DNA of 43,958 bases from Clostridiaceae bacterium (GCA_012730015.1 JAAYBT010000214.1:1-43958); one strand, 5' to 3'. Numbered from the stretch's first letter, positions 18,599 to 29,607 are shown. Program-made: numbers and translations. The notes: generated by a model not told the origin, from the letters alone.

Positions 18599-20473
18599 TT
18601 GCAAGTTATTTTGAGAGACGAATTGCTTCAAAGCGTTGAAAAGCCTGCCAGATATACAGGAGGCGAGTTGAACGCTTTTGTAAAGAATCCGGCAGAGGTT
18701 GATATAAGGTTTGCCTTCTGTTTCCCGGATACCTACGAGGTAGGAATGTCCCATTTGGGCATGCGTATTCTATATGGGCTGCTTAACGAGAGAGTGGACA
18801 CCTATTGTGAGAGAGTTTTTGCGCCTTGGATTGATATGGAAGCAAGAATGCGCGAGAACAAGATTCCGCTTTTTTCCCTGGAATCTCGCGAACCGGTTGG
18901 CAACTTTGATTTTGTTGGATTTACTTTGCAATACGAGATGAGCTACACTAATGTTTTGAATATGTTGGATCTTGCAGGAATACCCCTGCTTCGAGATGAC
19001 AGGAAGGAAGGACAGCCCTTTGTATGTGCCGGCGGGCCATGCGCCTACAACCCTGAACCCCTCGCGGATTTCGTGGATTTTTTCATGATGGGTGAAGGCG
19101 AAGAAATCATCAATGAAGTGATGGACGCCTATAAGCAATGGAAAAGCGAAAAGGCAAGTCGGAATGATTTCCTGAATAGAATAGTTAGCATAGAGGGTAT
19201 TTATGTGCCCGGTTTCTATAGTTTCTCATACAATGAGGATGGGACGATAAAAGCTTTTGAAGCCTTGAGGGAGGGCTACCCGACCAAGATAAGGAAGCGG
19301 ATCATTGGCGATCTTGATAGTGTATATTACCCGGATAAAATGGTGGTACCCTATTTATCAATTGTGCATGACAGAACTACCCTGGAGCTGTTTAGGGGAT
19401 GCACCAGAGGATGTCGCTTCTGCCAGGCGGGGTTTGTGTATAGACCTGTACGGGAGAGGACCCCGGCGAGGCTCAAGGAAATGGCCAATAGGCTGCAGGA
19501 CAGTACGGGCTATGAGGAGATATCGCTTATTTCGCTTAGCACCAGCGATTATTCGGGCCTCCCGGAGTTGACCTCCAGCCTGCTCGATGATATGGAGGCC
19601 AAGAAGGTCAATCTTGCACTGCCTTCGCTTCGAATTGACTCTTTTTCTCTGGAGCTTATGGAAAAGGCCCAAAAGGTCAGGAAAAGCGGCTTGACATTTG
19701 CGCCGGAAGCCGGAACACAGAGGCTGAGGGATGTAATAAATAAAGGCGTTACCCAGGAGGATCTGCTCAACTCCGTAGGCCTCGCCTTCAAGGGCGGGTG
19801 GAACGGCGTGAAGCTTTATTTCATGATTGGGCTGCCCACTGAAACGATGGAGGACGTAGAAGGAATAGCCGTCCTTGGCAAAAAGGTAGTGGATGAATAT
19901 TATCAAGTACCAAAGGATTCTCGAAACAGGCGGCTGGAGGTGACAATCAGCACCTCATCTTTTGTGCCAAAGCCATTTACTCCCTTTCAATGGGAGCCTC
20001 AGGACAGCATGGACACACTTAGGGAAAAACAGAGCTATTTGAAGATGCGTATTAAGGATAAGCATTTGCGATACAACTGGCATGACCCGGAAACGAGCTT
20101 TTTGGAGGCCGTGTTTGCAAGAGGCGACAGGAGGACGGGAAGGGTGCTCCTAAGAGCTTGGGAGCTGGGCTGCAAGTTCGATAGCTGGAGGGAGCATTTC
20201 AAGTTCGATGAATGGATGAATGCCTTCGAGGACTGTGGTATTGACCCGGCTTTCTATGCTAACAGGAAAAGGGGCTATGATGAGGTGTTCCCCTGGGATC
20301 ATATAGATGTGGGCGTTTCGAAGGGATTTCTGCTTCGGGAGAATGGCAGGGCTCAACAGGAGGAGATTACACCAAATTGCATGACCTCCTGCTCCGGTTG
20401 TGGAGTCGCATCCTTTGGCTGTGGTATTTGTATTGATTACCAAGGCAGAAAGGGAGGGGATGGCGATGAATAG
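18599..20473 (+). CDS. TIGR03960 family B12-binding radical SAM protein
   Basis: LELFRGCTRGCRFCQAGFVYRPVRER; FCFPDTYEVGMSHLGMRILYGLLN; probable TTG start at 18599 after TAGGAGG. Confidence 0.9.
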   Translation: MQVILRDELLQSVEKPARYTGGELNAFVKNPAEVDIRFAFCFPDTYEVGMSHLGMRILYGLLNERVDTYCERVFAPWIDMEARMRENKIPLFSLESREPVGNFDFVGFTLQYEMSYTNVLNMLDLAGIPLLRDDRKEGQPFVCAGGPCAYNPEPLADFVDFFMMGEGEEIINEVMDAYKQWKSEKASRNDFLNRIVSIEGIYVPGFYSFSYNEDGTIKAFEALREGYPTKIRKRIIGDLDSVYYPDKMVVPYLSIVHDRTTLELFRGCTRGCRFCQAGFVYRPVRERTPARLKEMANRLQDSTGYEEISLISLSTSDYSGLPELTSSLLDDMEAKKVNLALPSLRIDSFSLELMEKAQKVRKSGLTFAPEAGTQRLRDVINKGVTQEDLLNSVGLAFKGGWNGVKLYFMIGLPTETMEDVEGIAVLGKKVVDEYYQVPKDSRNRRLEVTISTSSFVPKPFTPFQWEPQDSMDTLREKQSYLKMRIKDKHLRYNWHDPETSFLEAVFARGDRRTGRVLLRAWELGCKFDSWREHFKFDEWMNAFEDCGIDPAFYANRKRGYDEVFPWDHIDVGVSKGFLLRENGRAQQEEITPNCMTSCSGCGVASFGCGICIDYQGRKGGDGDE

Positions 20474-21209
20474 CCTGCGCATTGGATTTACACGCGGCGA
20501 AGGAGTCAAATTTATTTCTCATCTTGATCTAATGAAGGTTTTTGAACGGGCCATCAGGCGCTCCAATCTGCCGATTGCCTATTCTCAGGGCTTCAATCCG
20601 CATCCGCAGATGGTGTTTGGGCTTCCATTGGCGGTAGGGATGACAAGTGAGTGCGAGTGCGCCGATTTTGAACTTACTGAAGAGATTGCGCCGGGACAGT
20701 TTATGGAAAGGCTAAATAAATCCCTGCCGGAAGCCATACGGATAACTGCCGCAGCTCACAAAAGTTCAAAGAAGAACATTATGGCTTCTATTGCAGGGGC
20801 AGATTATGTTTTGGAGATTTTTTCGGATGAGGATATTTCCTTCCATACTGCCAAGCAAAGAGTGGGAAGCCTACTTAATAGGGAAAGCATTAAGGTATTG
20901 AAGGAAGCAAAGGGAAAGGATCGAAGTACAGCTTTTAGAGAAGTTGAAATTCGCCCTCTAATTCTGAATATTGAGCTTGAGCCAATAGAATGTCGCCCCG
21001 AGGGATATGAGATATTCCAATCGGCATTTGTAATCAAGGCCGGATTCAAAGCCGGAAGCGAAGCCAATCTGAGGCCGGAGCTTTTTATTAATGCCTTGTG
21101 CGAGCAGGCCAATATTTCTGTAGTGGCAAGCAGAATTCACCGTAAGGCGCTTTATGTTTGTGTGGGTGGAAGGATGATTGATCCAATGGACGAGGCGGCC
21201 TTGATATAG
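20460..21209 (+). CDS. TIGR03936 family radical SAM-associated protein (DUF2344)
   Basis: LRIGFTRGEGVKFISHLDLMKVFERAIRRSNLPIAYSQGFNPHPQMVFGLPLAVG; overlaps the upstream gene. Confidence 0.9.
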   Translation: MAMNSLRIGFTRGEGVKFISHLDLMKVFERAIRRSNLPIAYSQGFNPHPQMVFGLPLAVGMTSECECADFELTEEIAPGQFMERLNKSLPEAIRITAAAHKSSKKNIMASIAGADYVLEIFSDEDISFHTAKQRVGSLLNRESIKVLKEAKGKDRSTAFREVEIRPLILNIELEPIECRPEGYEIFQSAFVIKAGFKAGSEANLRPELFINALCEQANISVVASRIHRKALYVCVGGRMIDPMDEAALI

Positions 21210-21299
21210 CGGCGGATGCCGAAGAGGCTTGTTGTTGAATTGCATGATACTTTATTGCATTAATAAGCTGCATTATACATAGATTTGAGGTGCTGGGCA

Positions 21300-22685
21300 T
21301 TGAGTAACGAGTTAATTGTGGACATAGGAGCCGGTGAAAACAGGGTAGCTCTACTGGAAGACGGAGAGCTGTCGGAGATTTATATTGAAAGACCGGACAT
21401 GGAAAGAATGATTGGGAATATTTATAGAGGAAAGGTAAGCAGTGTGCTTCCGGGCATGCAGGCTGCCTTTATTGACATAGGCTATGAGAAAAACGCCTTT
21501 CTTTATGTAGGGGATGTGCTGGCAGGCAGGGATTATTCTGAAGATGACTTTGAGAATGGCAATGATGATAAAAGCTATGATGAGAAGGGTAATGAAGATA
21601 ATAGTCAGGATGATAAGGCATTTAACGGTACTAGTAGCACTAATGGCGCTAGTGGCTCGAAACCCTGCAATATCGCAGACCTGCTTAAACCCGGACAGGA
21701 GCTGACGGTTCAGGTCACAAAGGAGCCACTTGGTTCAAAGGGACCAAGGGTGACTACGAATATTACCTTGCCAGGCAGGTATTTGGTGCTGCTGCCTAAT
21801 GCAGATTATGTAGGGGTCTCAAGAAGAATTGAAAATGAGGGTGAACGCTCCAAGCTTAAGCAGATTGCTGAAGAATTGAAGCCTATAGGAATGGGGCTTA
21901 TTATAAGGACAGCTTCAGAAGGCAATGAGGGGCAGGATTTTGTTGAGGATTTGGAATTCCTTCTTAAACTGTGGGAAAGCATCCGTTTAGGTGAGCAAAG
22001 CGGTCCGGTTCCGCGATGCATTCACAGGGATTTAGGCCTTGTTTACAGGGCAGTGAGGGATTTATTCACCAAGGACATAGATAAGTTCATAATTAATGAT
22101 AAGGATCAATATGCTAAAGTGCTGGAGCTTGTGCAGATGCTATCTCCATCCTTGAAGCGCCGTGTAAAGTACTTCAGCGCAGATGGCGACATGTCTGAGC
22201 ATTACCAGCTTGACGCCAGAATACGTAAGGCACTTTCAAGGAAGATTTGGCTAAAATGCGGAGGCTATTTGGTAATTGACAGGACCGAGGCATTGACGGC
22301 AATTGATGTTAATACAGGCAAATATGTAGGTGCCAGAAACCTTGAGGATACCGTATTGAAGACCAATATTGAAGCTGCCGGTGAAATAGCCAAGCAGCTG
22401 AGGCTTCGTGATATCGGTGGGATTATTATTATAGATTTCATTGACATGAACGAGCAGGAGCATCAGCAGATGGTGCTTGATGCTTTGAGGCAGGCGCTTA
22501 AAAGGGACAGGACAAAGACTACGGTTGTTGGAATGACGGGGCTTGGGCTCATAGAAATGACAAGAAAAAAGGTGAAGCAGGAGCTGTCCACTGTGCTGCA
22601 CATTGCCTGTCCTCATTGCGAGGGTACTGGAAATATGTTGCCCTCCGCAGCAGTAAAGACAGAAGGCTTGGAGGCCGAGGCATAG
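21300..22685 (+). CDS. rng: Ribonuclease G (Rne/Rng family)
   Basis: IYRGKVSSVLPGMQAAFIDIGYEKNAFLYVGD; LTAIDVNTGKYVG; GGIIIIDFIDM; CPHCEGTG zinc-link; TTG start likely at 21300. Confidence 0.92.
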   Translation: MSNELIVDIGAGENRVALLEDGELSEIYIERPDMERMIGNIYRGKVSSVLPGMQAAFIDIGYEKNAFLYVGDVLAGRDYSEDDFENGNDDKSYDEKGNEDNSQDDKAFNGTSSTNGASGSKPCNIADLLKPGQELTVQVTKEPLGSKGPRVTTNITLPGRYLVLLPNADYVGVSRRIENEGERSKLKQIAEELKPIGMGLIIRTASEGNEGQDFVEDLEFLLKLWESIRLGEQSGPVPRCIHRDLGLVYRAVRDLFTKDIDKFIINDKDQYAKVLELVQMLSPSLKRRVKYFSADGDMSEHYQLDARIRKALSRKIWLKCGGYLVIDRTEALTAIDVNTGKYVGARNLEDTVLKTNIEAAGEIAKQLRLRDIGGIIIIDFIDMNEQEHQQMVLDALRQALKRDRTKTTVVGMTGLGLIEMTRKKVKQELSTVLHIACPHCEGTGNMLPSAAVKTEGLEAEA

Positions 22686-22802
22686 AAGACTTTTTAGCAG
22701 TGCCCTAGTAGACACCACGTCGTTTGAGTGGCGCCTTTTCACCGATTTTGGGCGGTCAAAATCGGCACTAATAGATATAAAACCTCAACAAAAAAAACGA
22801 AT

Positions 22803-22831
22803 TTGACATCGACACACTCCTGTGGTAAACT
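22803..22831 (+). promoter_or_regulatory. Predicted sigma-A promoter of the rplU operon
   Basis: TTGACA (22803-22808), 17-nt spacer, TAAACT (22826-22831). Confidence 0.75.
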
Positions 22832-22837
22832 ATTTCG

Positions 22838-22935
22838 GTAACCGCTCGGCTAAGGCTTTAAATGCAATGCTGGATCAATGCAAAGGAGTTTAGCATTATC
22901 CCATAGCTGCCTAGGGTTCGGCGAGTCTGATAGCA
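22838..22935 (+). ncRNA. Ribosomal protein L21 leader (Firmicutes-type autoregulatory leader)
   Basis: Promoter-proximal ~100-nt leader just upstream of rplU; position and composition fit the L21 leader family; not checked with a covariance model. Confidence 0.65.
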
Positions 22936-22948
22936 GGAGGTATAAACC

Positions 22949-23260
22949 ATGTACGCAGTAATTGAGACAGGCGGCAAACAGTACAAAGTACAGGAAGGTG
23001 ACGTGGTATTCATCGAGAAGCTTGATGCAGACGATGGAGCAACTGTGAATTTTGACAAAGTCCTTGCTGTTTCTAATGAAGGAAATGTTACTTTTGGTAA
23101 GCCGTTGGTGGAGAATGCAAGTGTATCGGCCAAGGTACTTGGGCAGGGTAAAAACAAGAAGATCATTGTTTTTAAGTTCAAGCCTAAGAAGAATTACAGA
23201 AGAAAGACCGGTCACAGGCAGCCATATACAAAGGTACAGATTGAAAAGATCAGTGTTTGA
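22949..23260 (+). CDS. rplU: 50S ribosomal protein L21
   Basis: [25 protein letters not shown]...[22 protein letters not shown]. Confidence 0.98.
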   Translation: MYAVIETGGKQYKVQEGDVVFIEKLDADDGATVNFDKVLAVSNEGNVTFGKPLVENASVSAKVLGQGKNKKIIVFKFKPKKNYRRKTGHRQPYTKVQIEKISV

Positions 23261-23265
23261 TTGAA

Positions 23266-23610
23266 ATGGTTAAGATTGTTGTTTCAAGGGACAAGACAGG
23301 TTCTATCAGAAGTTTGAAAATTGACGGGCATTCAGGCTATGACCGAGCAGGAAAGGACATAATCTGCGCGGCAGTGTCAGTAACAGCATATACGGCAGCC
23401 GGTTCGCTGGAAGATTTGGCGGGGCTGAAGGGCTGTTACGATGAAAGGGACGGGCATATGACAATCCGCTTGCCAGGCAGAATGTCAGAACAACAAGAAT
23501 CAACGGCAGGCATCATTCTTGAGGCGGCTGTGATTGGTTTCAAGCAGATAGAACTATCATACGGTAAATATGTTTTAGTAGTTGAAGAGGAGGTGGGTTC
23601 CGATGATTAA
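23266..23610 (+). CDS. prp: Ribosomal-processing cysteine protease Prp
   Basis: [31 protein letters not shown] with the catalytic His/Cys motif; between rplU and rpmA. Confidence 0.95.
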   Translation: MVKIVVSRDKTGSIRSLKIDGHSGYDRAGKDIICAAVSVTAYTAAGSLEDLAGLKGCYDERDGHMTIRLPGRMSEQQESTAGIILEAAVIGFKQIELSYGKYVLVVEEEVGSDD

Positions 23611-23881
23611 AATAAATCTCCAGCTGTTCGCTCACAAGAAGGGAGTCGGCAGCTCAAGAAACGGCCGTGACAGTACGGCGCAAAGACTTGGCGTCAAGAG
23701 AGGCGACGGACAGCACGTTCTGGCCGGTAACATTCTTGTAAGGCAGAGGGGCACAAGGATTCATCCTGGCAACAATGTAGGAAGAGGCAAGGATGACACG
23801 CTATTTGCCCTCGTTGACGGCAAGGTTAGCTTTGAAAGAATGGGCAAGGACAGGAAACAGGTAAGTATAATTTCAATGTAA
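23603..23881 (+). CDS. rpmA: 50S ribosomal protein L27 with Prp-cleaved N-terminal extension
   Basis: [37 protein letters not shown]. Confidence 0.98.
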   Translation: MIKINLQLFAHKKGVGSSRNGRDSTAQRLGVKRGDGQHVLAGNILVRQRGTRIHPGNNVGRGKDDTLFALVDGKVSFERMGKDRKQVSIISM

Positions 23882-23892
23882 TATAAGAAAGC

Positions 23893-23923
23893 AAAGTCCC
23901 GGCACATAAAGCTGGGACTTTTT
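23893..23923 (+). terminator. Rho-independent terminator after rpmA
   Basis: AAAGTCCCGGC-ACATAAA-GCTGGGACTTTTT. Confidence 0.85.
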
Positions 23924-24025
23924 GCATGGATGCTCAAATAGCTATACAGTGGGTTGACGAGCAATTTGAGGATGCTGCGAAGGCAGGTATCAGTAGTTAT
24001 GAAGGCAGTTTCGGAGGAGTAAAGC

Positions 24026-25303
24026 ATGCTAATAGATCGGGCAAAAATAAGTATTAAGGCCGGAGACGGCGGGAATGGAATGGTTTCCTTCCGCAGAGAG
24101 AAGTATATTGCAGCGGGAGGACCAAATGGCGGTGATGGCGGCAAGGGCGGAGATATAGTATTTGTCGTGGATGATAGTCTCAGGACTCTTGTGGATTTTA
24201 GATATAAGAGAAAATATGTTGCCCAATCCGGTGAGAAGGGCGGCACGTCCAACTGCTCGGGAAAGGGTGGAAAGGATTTGATTATCAAGGTTCCGCCCGG
24301 AACGATTATTAGGGACATGAGCAATGGGCGAATACTTGCCGATATGATAGAGCATGGGCAGAGCAATGTGATTGCAAAGGGAGGCAAGGGTGGTGCCGGC
24401 AACCAGCACTTCGCCTCTTCCACAAGGCAGATTCCCAGCTTTGCAAAGGCCGGAGATCCGGGGGAGGAATATCAGGTTGAGCTGGAGCTAAAGCTTATTG
24501 CGGATGTTGGACTGGTGGGCTTCCCAAATGCGGGAAAATCAACAATTTTGTCCATGACCTCTGCAGCAACTCCTAAAATAGCTGATTACCCCTTTACTAC
24601 CCTGGAGCCTAACCTTGGAGTGGTCAGTGTGGATGAAGGCAACAGCTTCGTACTGGCTGACATTCCCGGACTTATTGAGGGTGCGCATGAAGGAGTCGGA
24701 TTGGGCTTTGAGTTCCTGCGGCATGTGGAGAGGACAAAGCTGCTTGTGCATGTTGTAGACCTGGCCGGTGTTGATGGCAGTGACCCTCTTGACAGCTTCA
24801 GGACTATTAATGAAGAGCTTAGGCAATACAATCCAAGGCTTGCGCAAAGGCCCCAGGTGGTTGCAGCAAACAAAATAGATTTACCTGAAGGACATGAGAG
24901 GCTGGAGGGCTTTACCAAGGCGGTCGAAGAGATGGGCTATAAGGTGTTTCCCGTATCTGCAGCGACTAACAGTGGAATTAAGGAAATGATGTATCACGTT
25001 GCTTCACGGCTCAAAGAGTTGCCCGATTCTGCTCCCTTGACCGACGCACAGCCTGAGGTGGTCTATACAGTTCAGGAGGAAGAGGAGCCCTTTACGATAA
25101 GGAAGGAAGGCAAGGTCTACATTGTTGAAGGAAGCTGGGTTAATAAGGTGATAGGCTCAACAAACTTTGGAGTGTATGAGTCGCTGCAGTATTTTCAGAG
25201 AGCACTTAAGTCCAAGGGCGTTATTGAGGCACTGGAGGAGATGGGAATCCAGGAGGGCGACACGGTAAGGATAGACGATACCGAGTTCGATTATGTACCC
25301 TAG
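24026..25303 (+). CDS. obgE: GTPase ObgE/CgtA
   Basis: Gly-rich Obg domain, GFPNAGKST, DIPGLIEGAHEGVGLG, C-terminal OCT domain. Confidence 0.98.
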   Translation: MLIDRAKISIKAGDGGNGMVSFRREKYIAAGGPNGGDGGKGGDIVFVVDDSLRTLVDFRYKRKYVAQSGEKGGTSNCSGKGGKDLIIKVPPGTIIRDMSNGRILADMIEHGQSNVIAKGGKGGAGNQHFASSTRQIPSFAKAGDPGEEYQVELELKLIADVGLVGFPNAGKSTILSMTSAATPKIADYPFTTLEPNLGVVSVDEGNSFVLADIPGLIEGAHEGVGLGFEFLRHVERTKLLVHVVDLAGVDGSDPLDSFRTINEELRQYNPRLAQRPQVVAANKIDLPEGHERLEGFTKAVEEMGYKVFPVSAATNSGIKEMMYHVASRLKELPDSAPLTDAQPEVVYTVQEEEEPFTIRKEGKVYIVEGSWVNKVIGSTNFGVYESLQYFQRALKSKGVIEALEEMGIQEGDTVRIDDTEFDYVP

Positions 25304-25472
25304 GATATTTGCGGCTGGCTATCTGGGCTGGGTAATCTTGATATAGACTGCGCGATGTAGAGTAGAATCTTGTGTGCTGTAGACGACTTGCAGAGGTGAA
25401 TTATGCATAAAAATTATGTGCGATAGATTGTATAGATATGTGAAACTATGAGCTATAAGAAAGGAAAAAAGT

Positions 25473-25766
25473 ATGCTGACAAGCAAGCAAAGAAAATACC
25501 TGAAGGGCATGGCTAATACAATTGACCCTATTTTCCAAATTGGAAAGGGCGGCATCGGAGACAATCTGATAAAGCAGTTTAATGACGCGCTGGAGGCCAG
25601 GGAGTTGGTGAAGGCATCTGTACTTAAAAACGCTGAAACTGATGCCCGTGAGGTTAGCGAAGCAATAGCTGAGAGGATTGGCGCCGATGTGGTGCAGGTA
25701 ATCGGCAGCAAGTTTGTTCTTTATAAGGAGTCGCAAAAGCACAAGGATATCAGCCTGACGCTTTAG
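25473..25766 (+). CDS. yhbY: YhbY family ribosome assembly RNA-binding protein
   Basis: LTSKQRKYLKGMANTIDPIFQIGKGGIGDNLIKQFNDALEARELVKASVL. Confidence 0.95.
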   Translation: MLTSKQRKYLKGMANTIDPIFQIGKGGIGDNLIKQFNDALEARELVKASVLKNAETDAREVSEAIAERIGADVVQVIGSKFVLYKESQKHKDISLTL

Positions 25767-25800
25767 GGCAAAGCCTTACGTTACAGGGCAAAATTATCAA

Positions 25801-25835
25801 GCAAGATAATGGAAACCAAGACATTATCTTTTGCT
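25801..25835 (+). terminator. Likely terminator after yhbY
   Basis: AAGATAATG...CATTATCTTTT stem (25803-25811/25822-25830). Confidence 0.55.
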
Positions 25836-25954
25836 TATCAGGATTAGGTAATTCGCCGATATTATGCGGAAAATTTGGAGCAGGGGACTGATAAACATGC
25901 TTTTCTTGAACTATGTTAACTGATTTGAGCAAAAAAACATTGTCGGAGGATAAG

Positions 25955-26917
25955 ATGTGGAATAAGATTATTACATGTAGGATGCAGGAGTCAGACATCA
26001 CTCAAGCTTTAGGAATATGGCAGGAGCAGTATGAGCGTTACTGCAGTAGTGATGAGGCATATCCGGATTATTGGAAAAGCAACACAGGTGAACTAGAAGA
26101 GTTTCTTAGGAGCAAGGTACAAGACGCAACTGCTATAGTTGCTAAGCTTGATAAAGCCGTTATTGGCTTTATGGCATATGACCTGTTCCCCTTCAATGGT
26201 GAGAATTCAGTGTTTTGCCCGCCGACAGCACATGCTGCGGTTGAGGAATATAAGCAAGAGGCATACTTGTCCTTATATAAAAGCGTTTCTAAAGAGTGGG
26301 TAGATAGGGATATCTTTAACCATATGTGGATAATCAACTATAATGATCTTAAGCTCAGGGTTATTCTGTATGACCTGGGCTTTGGTTCGTATCTGGTTGA
26401 TGGGTTTACCTGCCCAAATATTGAAATAAATTGTACCTCCGGGTACCAAATCAGAAAAGCCGAATTACAAGACCTAGAAATATTATATAGTTTAGTTGAA
26501 GAGTCGAGGCAATATTATAGCTCTGCCCCGATTTTTCTAAAAAGAGACCTGTATTCAACAGACGACATATCAAAAGTCATTCGAAACAGCAATGTATTTA
26601 TTGCTTTTGATGGTAGTAAGGCTATAGGCCTTATTAACCTAAGTGTGTCTAAAGAGAACGACATTATCAATTTATCTGTCAGTAATAGTGGCCAAATTGA
26701 TGAGCTAGGCGCGTATATTAAACCTGAATTTAGAGGCAAAGGCTTAGGTAAAGAGTTGTTGAAGAGTGTCTTTGATTTTTGTAATAGCCAGGGAATAAAA
26801 AGCATACACGTTGATTTTGAAACAGCTAATTTGTTTGCAAACAAATTCTGGAAGAAATATTTTAATCCAATGCTTTTGTCGGTTAGAAGGACTATTAATA
26901 AGAACATTAATGATTAG
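25955..26917 (+). CDS. GNAT family N-acetyltransferase (probably bidomain)
   Basis: C-terminal LGAYIKPEFRGKGLGKELLKSVFDFCNSQGIKSIHVDFETAN; ATG after GGAGGATAAG. Confidence 0.8.
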   Translation: MWNKIITCRMQESDITQALGIWQEQYERYCSSDEAYPDYWKSNTGELEEFLRSKVQDATAIVAKLDKAVIGFMAYDLFPFNGENSVFCPPTAHAAVEEYKQEAYLSLYKSVSKEWVDRDIFNHMWIINYNDLKLRVILYDLGFGSYLVDGFTCPNIEINCTSGYQIRKAELQDLEILYSLVEESRQYYSSAPIFLKRDLYSTDDISKVIRNSNVFIAFDGSKAIGLINLSVSKENDIINLSVSNSGQIDELGAYIKPEFRGKGLGKELLKSVFDFCNSQGIKSIHVDFETANLFANKFWKKYFNPMLLSVRRTINKNIND

Positions 26918-26962
26918 CTGAGCAATGATTATTTATGAAATGCTCGCAAGAGGAGGGTTAAA

Positions 26963-27484
26963 TTGGAGGAGCCAAAAATCGTTATAAACACATCTATGAC
27001 AAAAGGAGATTATAGAAATTTTCTATATATCGCAACCTTTTTGAGGAATAAATTAGTTATTCCGCTTCTGGCCTTGATATCTTTGGCTGGCGGCCTGATA
27101 ATCGGCTTTGACAATGGTAGTTTCAGTTGGACACGGCTTATAATAAGCTGGATTCTACTGTTCGCACTGGCCGTTGCTGTTATTGTACTTAAAGTTGAAA
27201 GAAAGAATGCGCAAAGGGTAAAAACAGATAAAACAGGTGCTTTTGACAGCGTTAGTACTTTGAAATTCTACGATGATAGAATGGTAATGGAAAACGAATC
27301 CCTTAAATCATCGAGCGAATTGAAATATGATCAGTTTTTTGCCTTAATGGAGAGCAAGGACTACTTCATTTTTTACCTGACAGTAAATCAAGCGTCCTTG
27401 ATAAGGAAAAAGGATGTAGACAACCTCGAGGTTTTTAAGGTGTTTATTGTCGACAAATTTAACAGCAGGTACAAAAAGATATAA
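26963..27484 (+). CDS. YcxB-like membrane protein
   Basis: Two hydrophobic segments then LKFYDDRMVMENESLKSSSELKYDQFFALMESKDYFIFYL. Confidence 0.6.
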   Translation: MEEPKIVINTSMTKGDYRNFLYIATFLRNKLVIPLLALISLAGGLIIGFDNGSFSWTRLIISWILLFALAVAVIVLKVERKNAQRVKTDKTGAFDSVSTLKFYDDRMVMENESLKSSSELKYDQFFALMESKDYFIFYLTVNQASLIRKKDVDNLEVFKVFIVDKFNSRYKKI

Positions 27485-27506
27485 TCAGCGGCCTTGCAAG
27501 CTTTTT

Positions 27507-28034
27507 TCACTCCCGGTTTTTTGTAAGGGCTTCTATGATCTCCATATATATTTCGGAAGAGTGTTTTTTCCAGTTCTCGCAAACGGAGCGGGCCTCTTTC
27601 TTTGTGCCTACGGCTGCTTTCAATTCAATAAGGGCGAAATCATTCTCCTTAATACCACAAGAGACAGTGAACTTCACTTCGCTTTCAGGGATAAAATCGG
27701 CTGTGATAAGTGTCTCCTCGCGAATATCTTTGCGGTTGGAGGAGGCTACCTTGTCCAGCTGTTTTTTTATTCCCGGGGGAATAAGGTTGAGAAAATATTG
27801 CAGCGCCTTGGCACCTGCCCCGGTTAGGATATATTGGCCGTGACTAAGCGAAACAAGCTTGCCCTCATGAAGCTCGTTGAGGGATTGTTGGAGCATAAAG
27901 TAGTTCATCAGACGTGTTTCCAATATTAGCCTTGTGATGTGAATATTACTAACGGGCATATTGAGTCCCTGTATTATATACATGATTATCAGCTTGTTTT
28001 GAACAATCTCTTTATTGCTGCCCAGTGAATTCAT
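27507..28034 (-). CDS. DUF4364 family protein (winged-helix-like)
   Basis: NKLIIMYIIQGLNMPVSNIHITRLILETRLMNYFMLQQSLNEL. Confidence 0.8.
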   Translation of the reverse strand: MNSLGSNKEIVQNKLIIMYIIQGLNMPVSNIHITRLILETRLMNYFMLQQSLNELHEGKLVSLSHGQYILTGAGAKALQYFLNLIPPGIKKQLDKVASSNRKDIREETLITADFIPESEVKFTVSCGIKENDFALIELKAAVGTKKEARSVCENWKKHSSEIYMEIIEALTKNRE

Positions 28035-28329
28035 TTAAACCTCCGAGTTCATAGTGGCCCCAAGGTAATGCTTGTGTATGCAGGGGCATTTGACCTGAAC
28101 CAATTATAGCATAGTTACCTTTTTCAAAAAAGACAGGCTTCAAAAGTTATGGACATAAAGACAAATGAAAAAAATCTATGAAATAGAGATCAAGTAATAG
28201 TAGATAAGCTATTTCTGTGTTATCATTAGTATATAGTATCTCGAGTTATCAAATAGTAAAACTGAATACATATTTAAAAACAGCCAGACATAAAATTGAT
28301 AGGATGATGACAGGGAGGTGTCGACGGTG

Positions 28330-29607
28330 ATGAAGAAGGAAATTGCAGCACTTTTACTCGCCGGAGGACAGGGAAGCAGACTTGGTGTCCTGACAAAGAA
28401 AGCAGCTAAGCCTGCGGTTTTGTTCGGCGGGAAATACAGGATTATTGATTTCTCACTTAGTAATTGCATCAATTCCGGGATTGACACAGTTGGGGTCCTT
28501 ACGCAGTATCAGCCGCTGAAGTTGAACAACCACATTGGTATCGGAAAGCCCTGGGACTTAGATAGGATGAATGGTGGCCTTACTATCTTGTCGCCCTATA
28601 TGAAGGAGGATTCTGGAGAATGGTACAAAGGCACCGCCAATGCAATTGGACAGAATATCGATTATATCGATAAGGTCAATCCCGAATATGTCATTATTCT
28701 ATCGGGCGATCACATCTATAAGATGGACTACTCTGAAATGCTTACCTTCCACAAAAGGAACATGGCGGAGGCGACAATATCAGTTATTAGCGTCTCCTAT
28801 GAAGAAGCATCCAGATATGGAATAATGAACACTGATAATGATGGTAAGATATATGAATTCGAAGAAAAGCCGCAAAACCCTAAAAGTACTCTGGCTTCAA
28901 TGGGGGTTTACATTTTTACATGGAGTATTCTCAGAGAATATCTCATACGTGACGAGCAAAAGAAGGATTCTGACCATGATTTCGGAAAGGACATTATTCC
29001 TACGATGCTGGCTGACGGGCGCAGAATGTGGGCCTATAAATTTGTTGGCTACTGGAAGGATGTAGGGACAATACAGGCTTTTTGGGAGTCCAACATGGAT
29101 CTGGTGAAGAGGATCCCTGATTTCAACCTATATGATCCGGAGTGGAGGACATATACGCCAAACCCTGTCAAACCGCCCCATTACATTGGAGCGACGGGGA
29201 GTGTTAAGACCTCGGTTATTGCAGAGGGCTGTATGATTTATGGTACAGTGCGCAATTCCGTTTTGTTTCCGGGCGTAATCGTAGAAAATGGGACGCTTAT
29301 TGAAAACTCAATTGTTATGTCAAACTCACATGTGGGCGAGAATTGCCACCTTGACCAATGCATAATCAGTGAAGATGTCAGAATATATAACAATGTCACC
29401 ATCGGTCAGGGCGACAATCTTCCTAACGCAGACAAACCAAACATATATAATTCGGGGATTACTGTCGTGGGGGAAGGAGCCGAAATCCCGGAAGGCACAA
29501 CTATTGGGAAAAATGTCATGGTTGACATGGATGCTCGACAGGAGGACTTTTGTTCAAGCAAGATTTGCTCAGGTGCAAGTGTATACAAAGGGGGTATATG
29601 TGAATGA
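28330..29607 (+). CDS. glgC: Glucose-1-phosphate adenylyltransferase
   Basis: [56 protein letters not shown]. Confidence 0.95.
   Translation: MKKEIAALLLAGGQGSRLGVLTKKAAKPAVLFGGKYRIIDFSLSNCINSGIDTVGVLTQYQPLKLNNHIGIGKPWDLDRMNGGLTILSPYMKEDSGEWYKGTANAIGQNIDYIDKVNPEYVIILSGDHIYKMDYSEMLTFHKRNMAEATISVISVSYEEASRYGIMNTDNDGKIYEFEEKPQNPKSTLASMGVYIFTWSILREYLIRDEQKKDSDHDFGKDIIPTMLADGRRMWAYKFVGYWKDVGTIQAFWESNMDLVKRIPDFNLYDPEWRTYTPNPVKPPHYIGATGSVKTSVIAEGCMIYGTVRNSVLFPGVIVENGTLIENSIVMSNSHVGENCHLDQCIISEDVRIYNNVTIGQGDNLPNADKPNIYNSGITVVGEGAEIPEGTTIGKNVMVDMDARQEDFCSSKICSGASVYKGGICE

Noticed and set aside
22742-22766. CCGATTTTG-GGCGGT-CAAAATCGG hairpin after rng as a regulatory RNA
   Set aside because: Good stem but no U-tract or conservation evidence; probably a transcript 3'-end hairpin.
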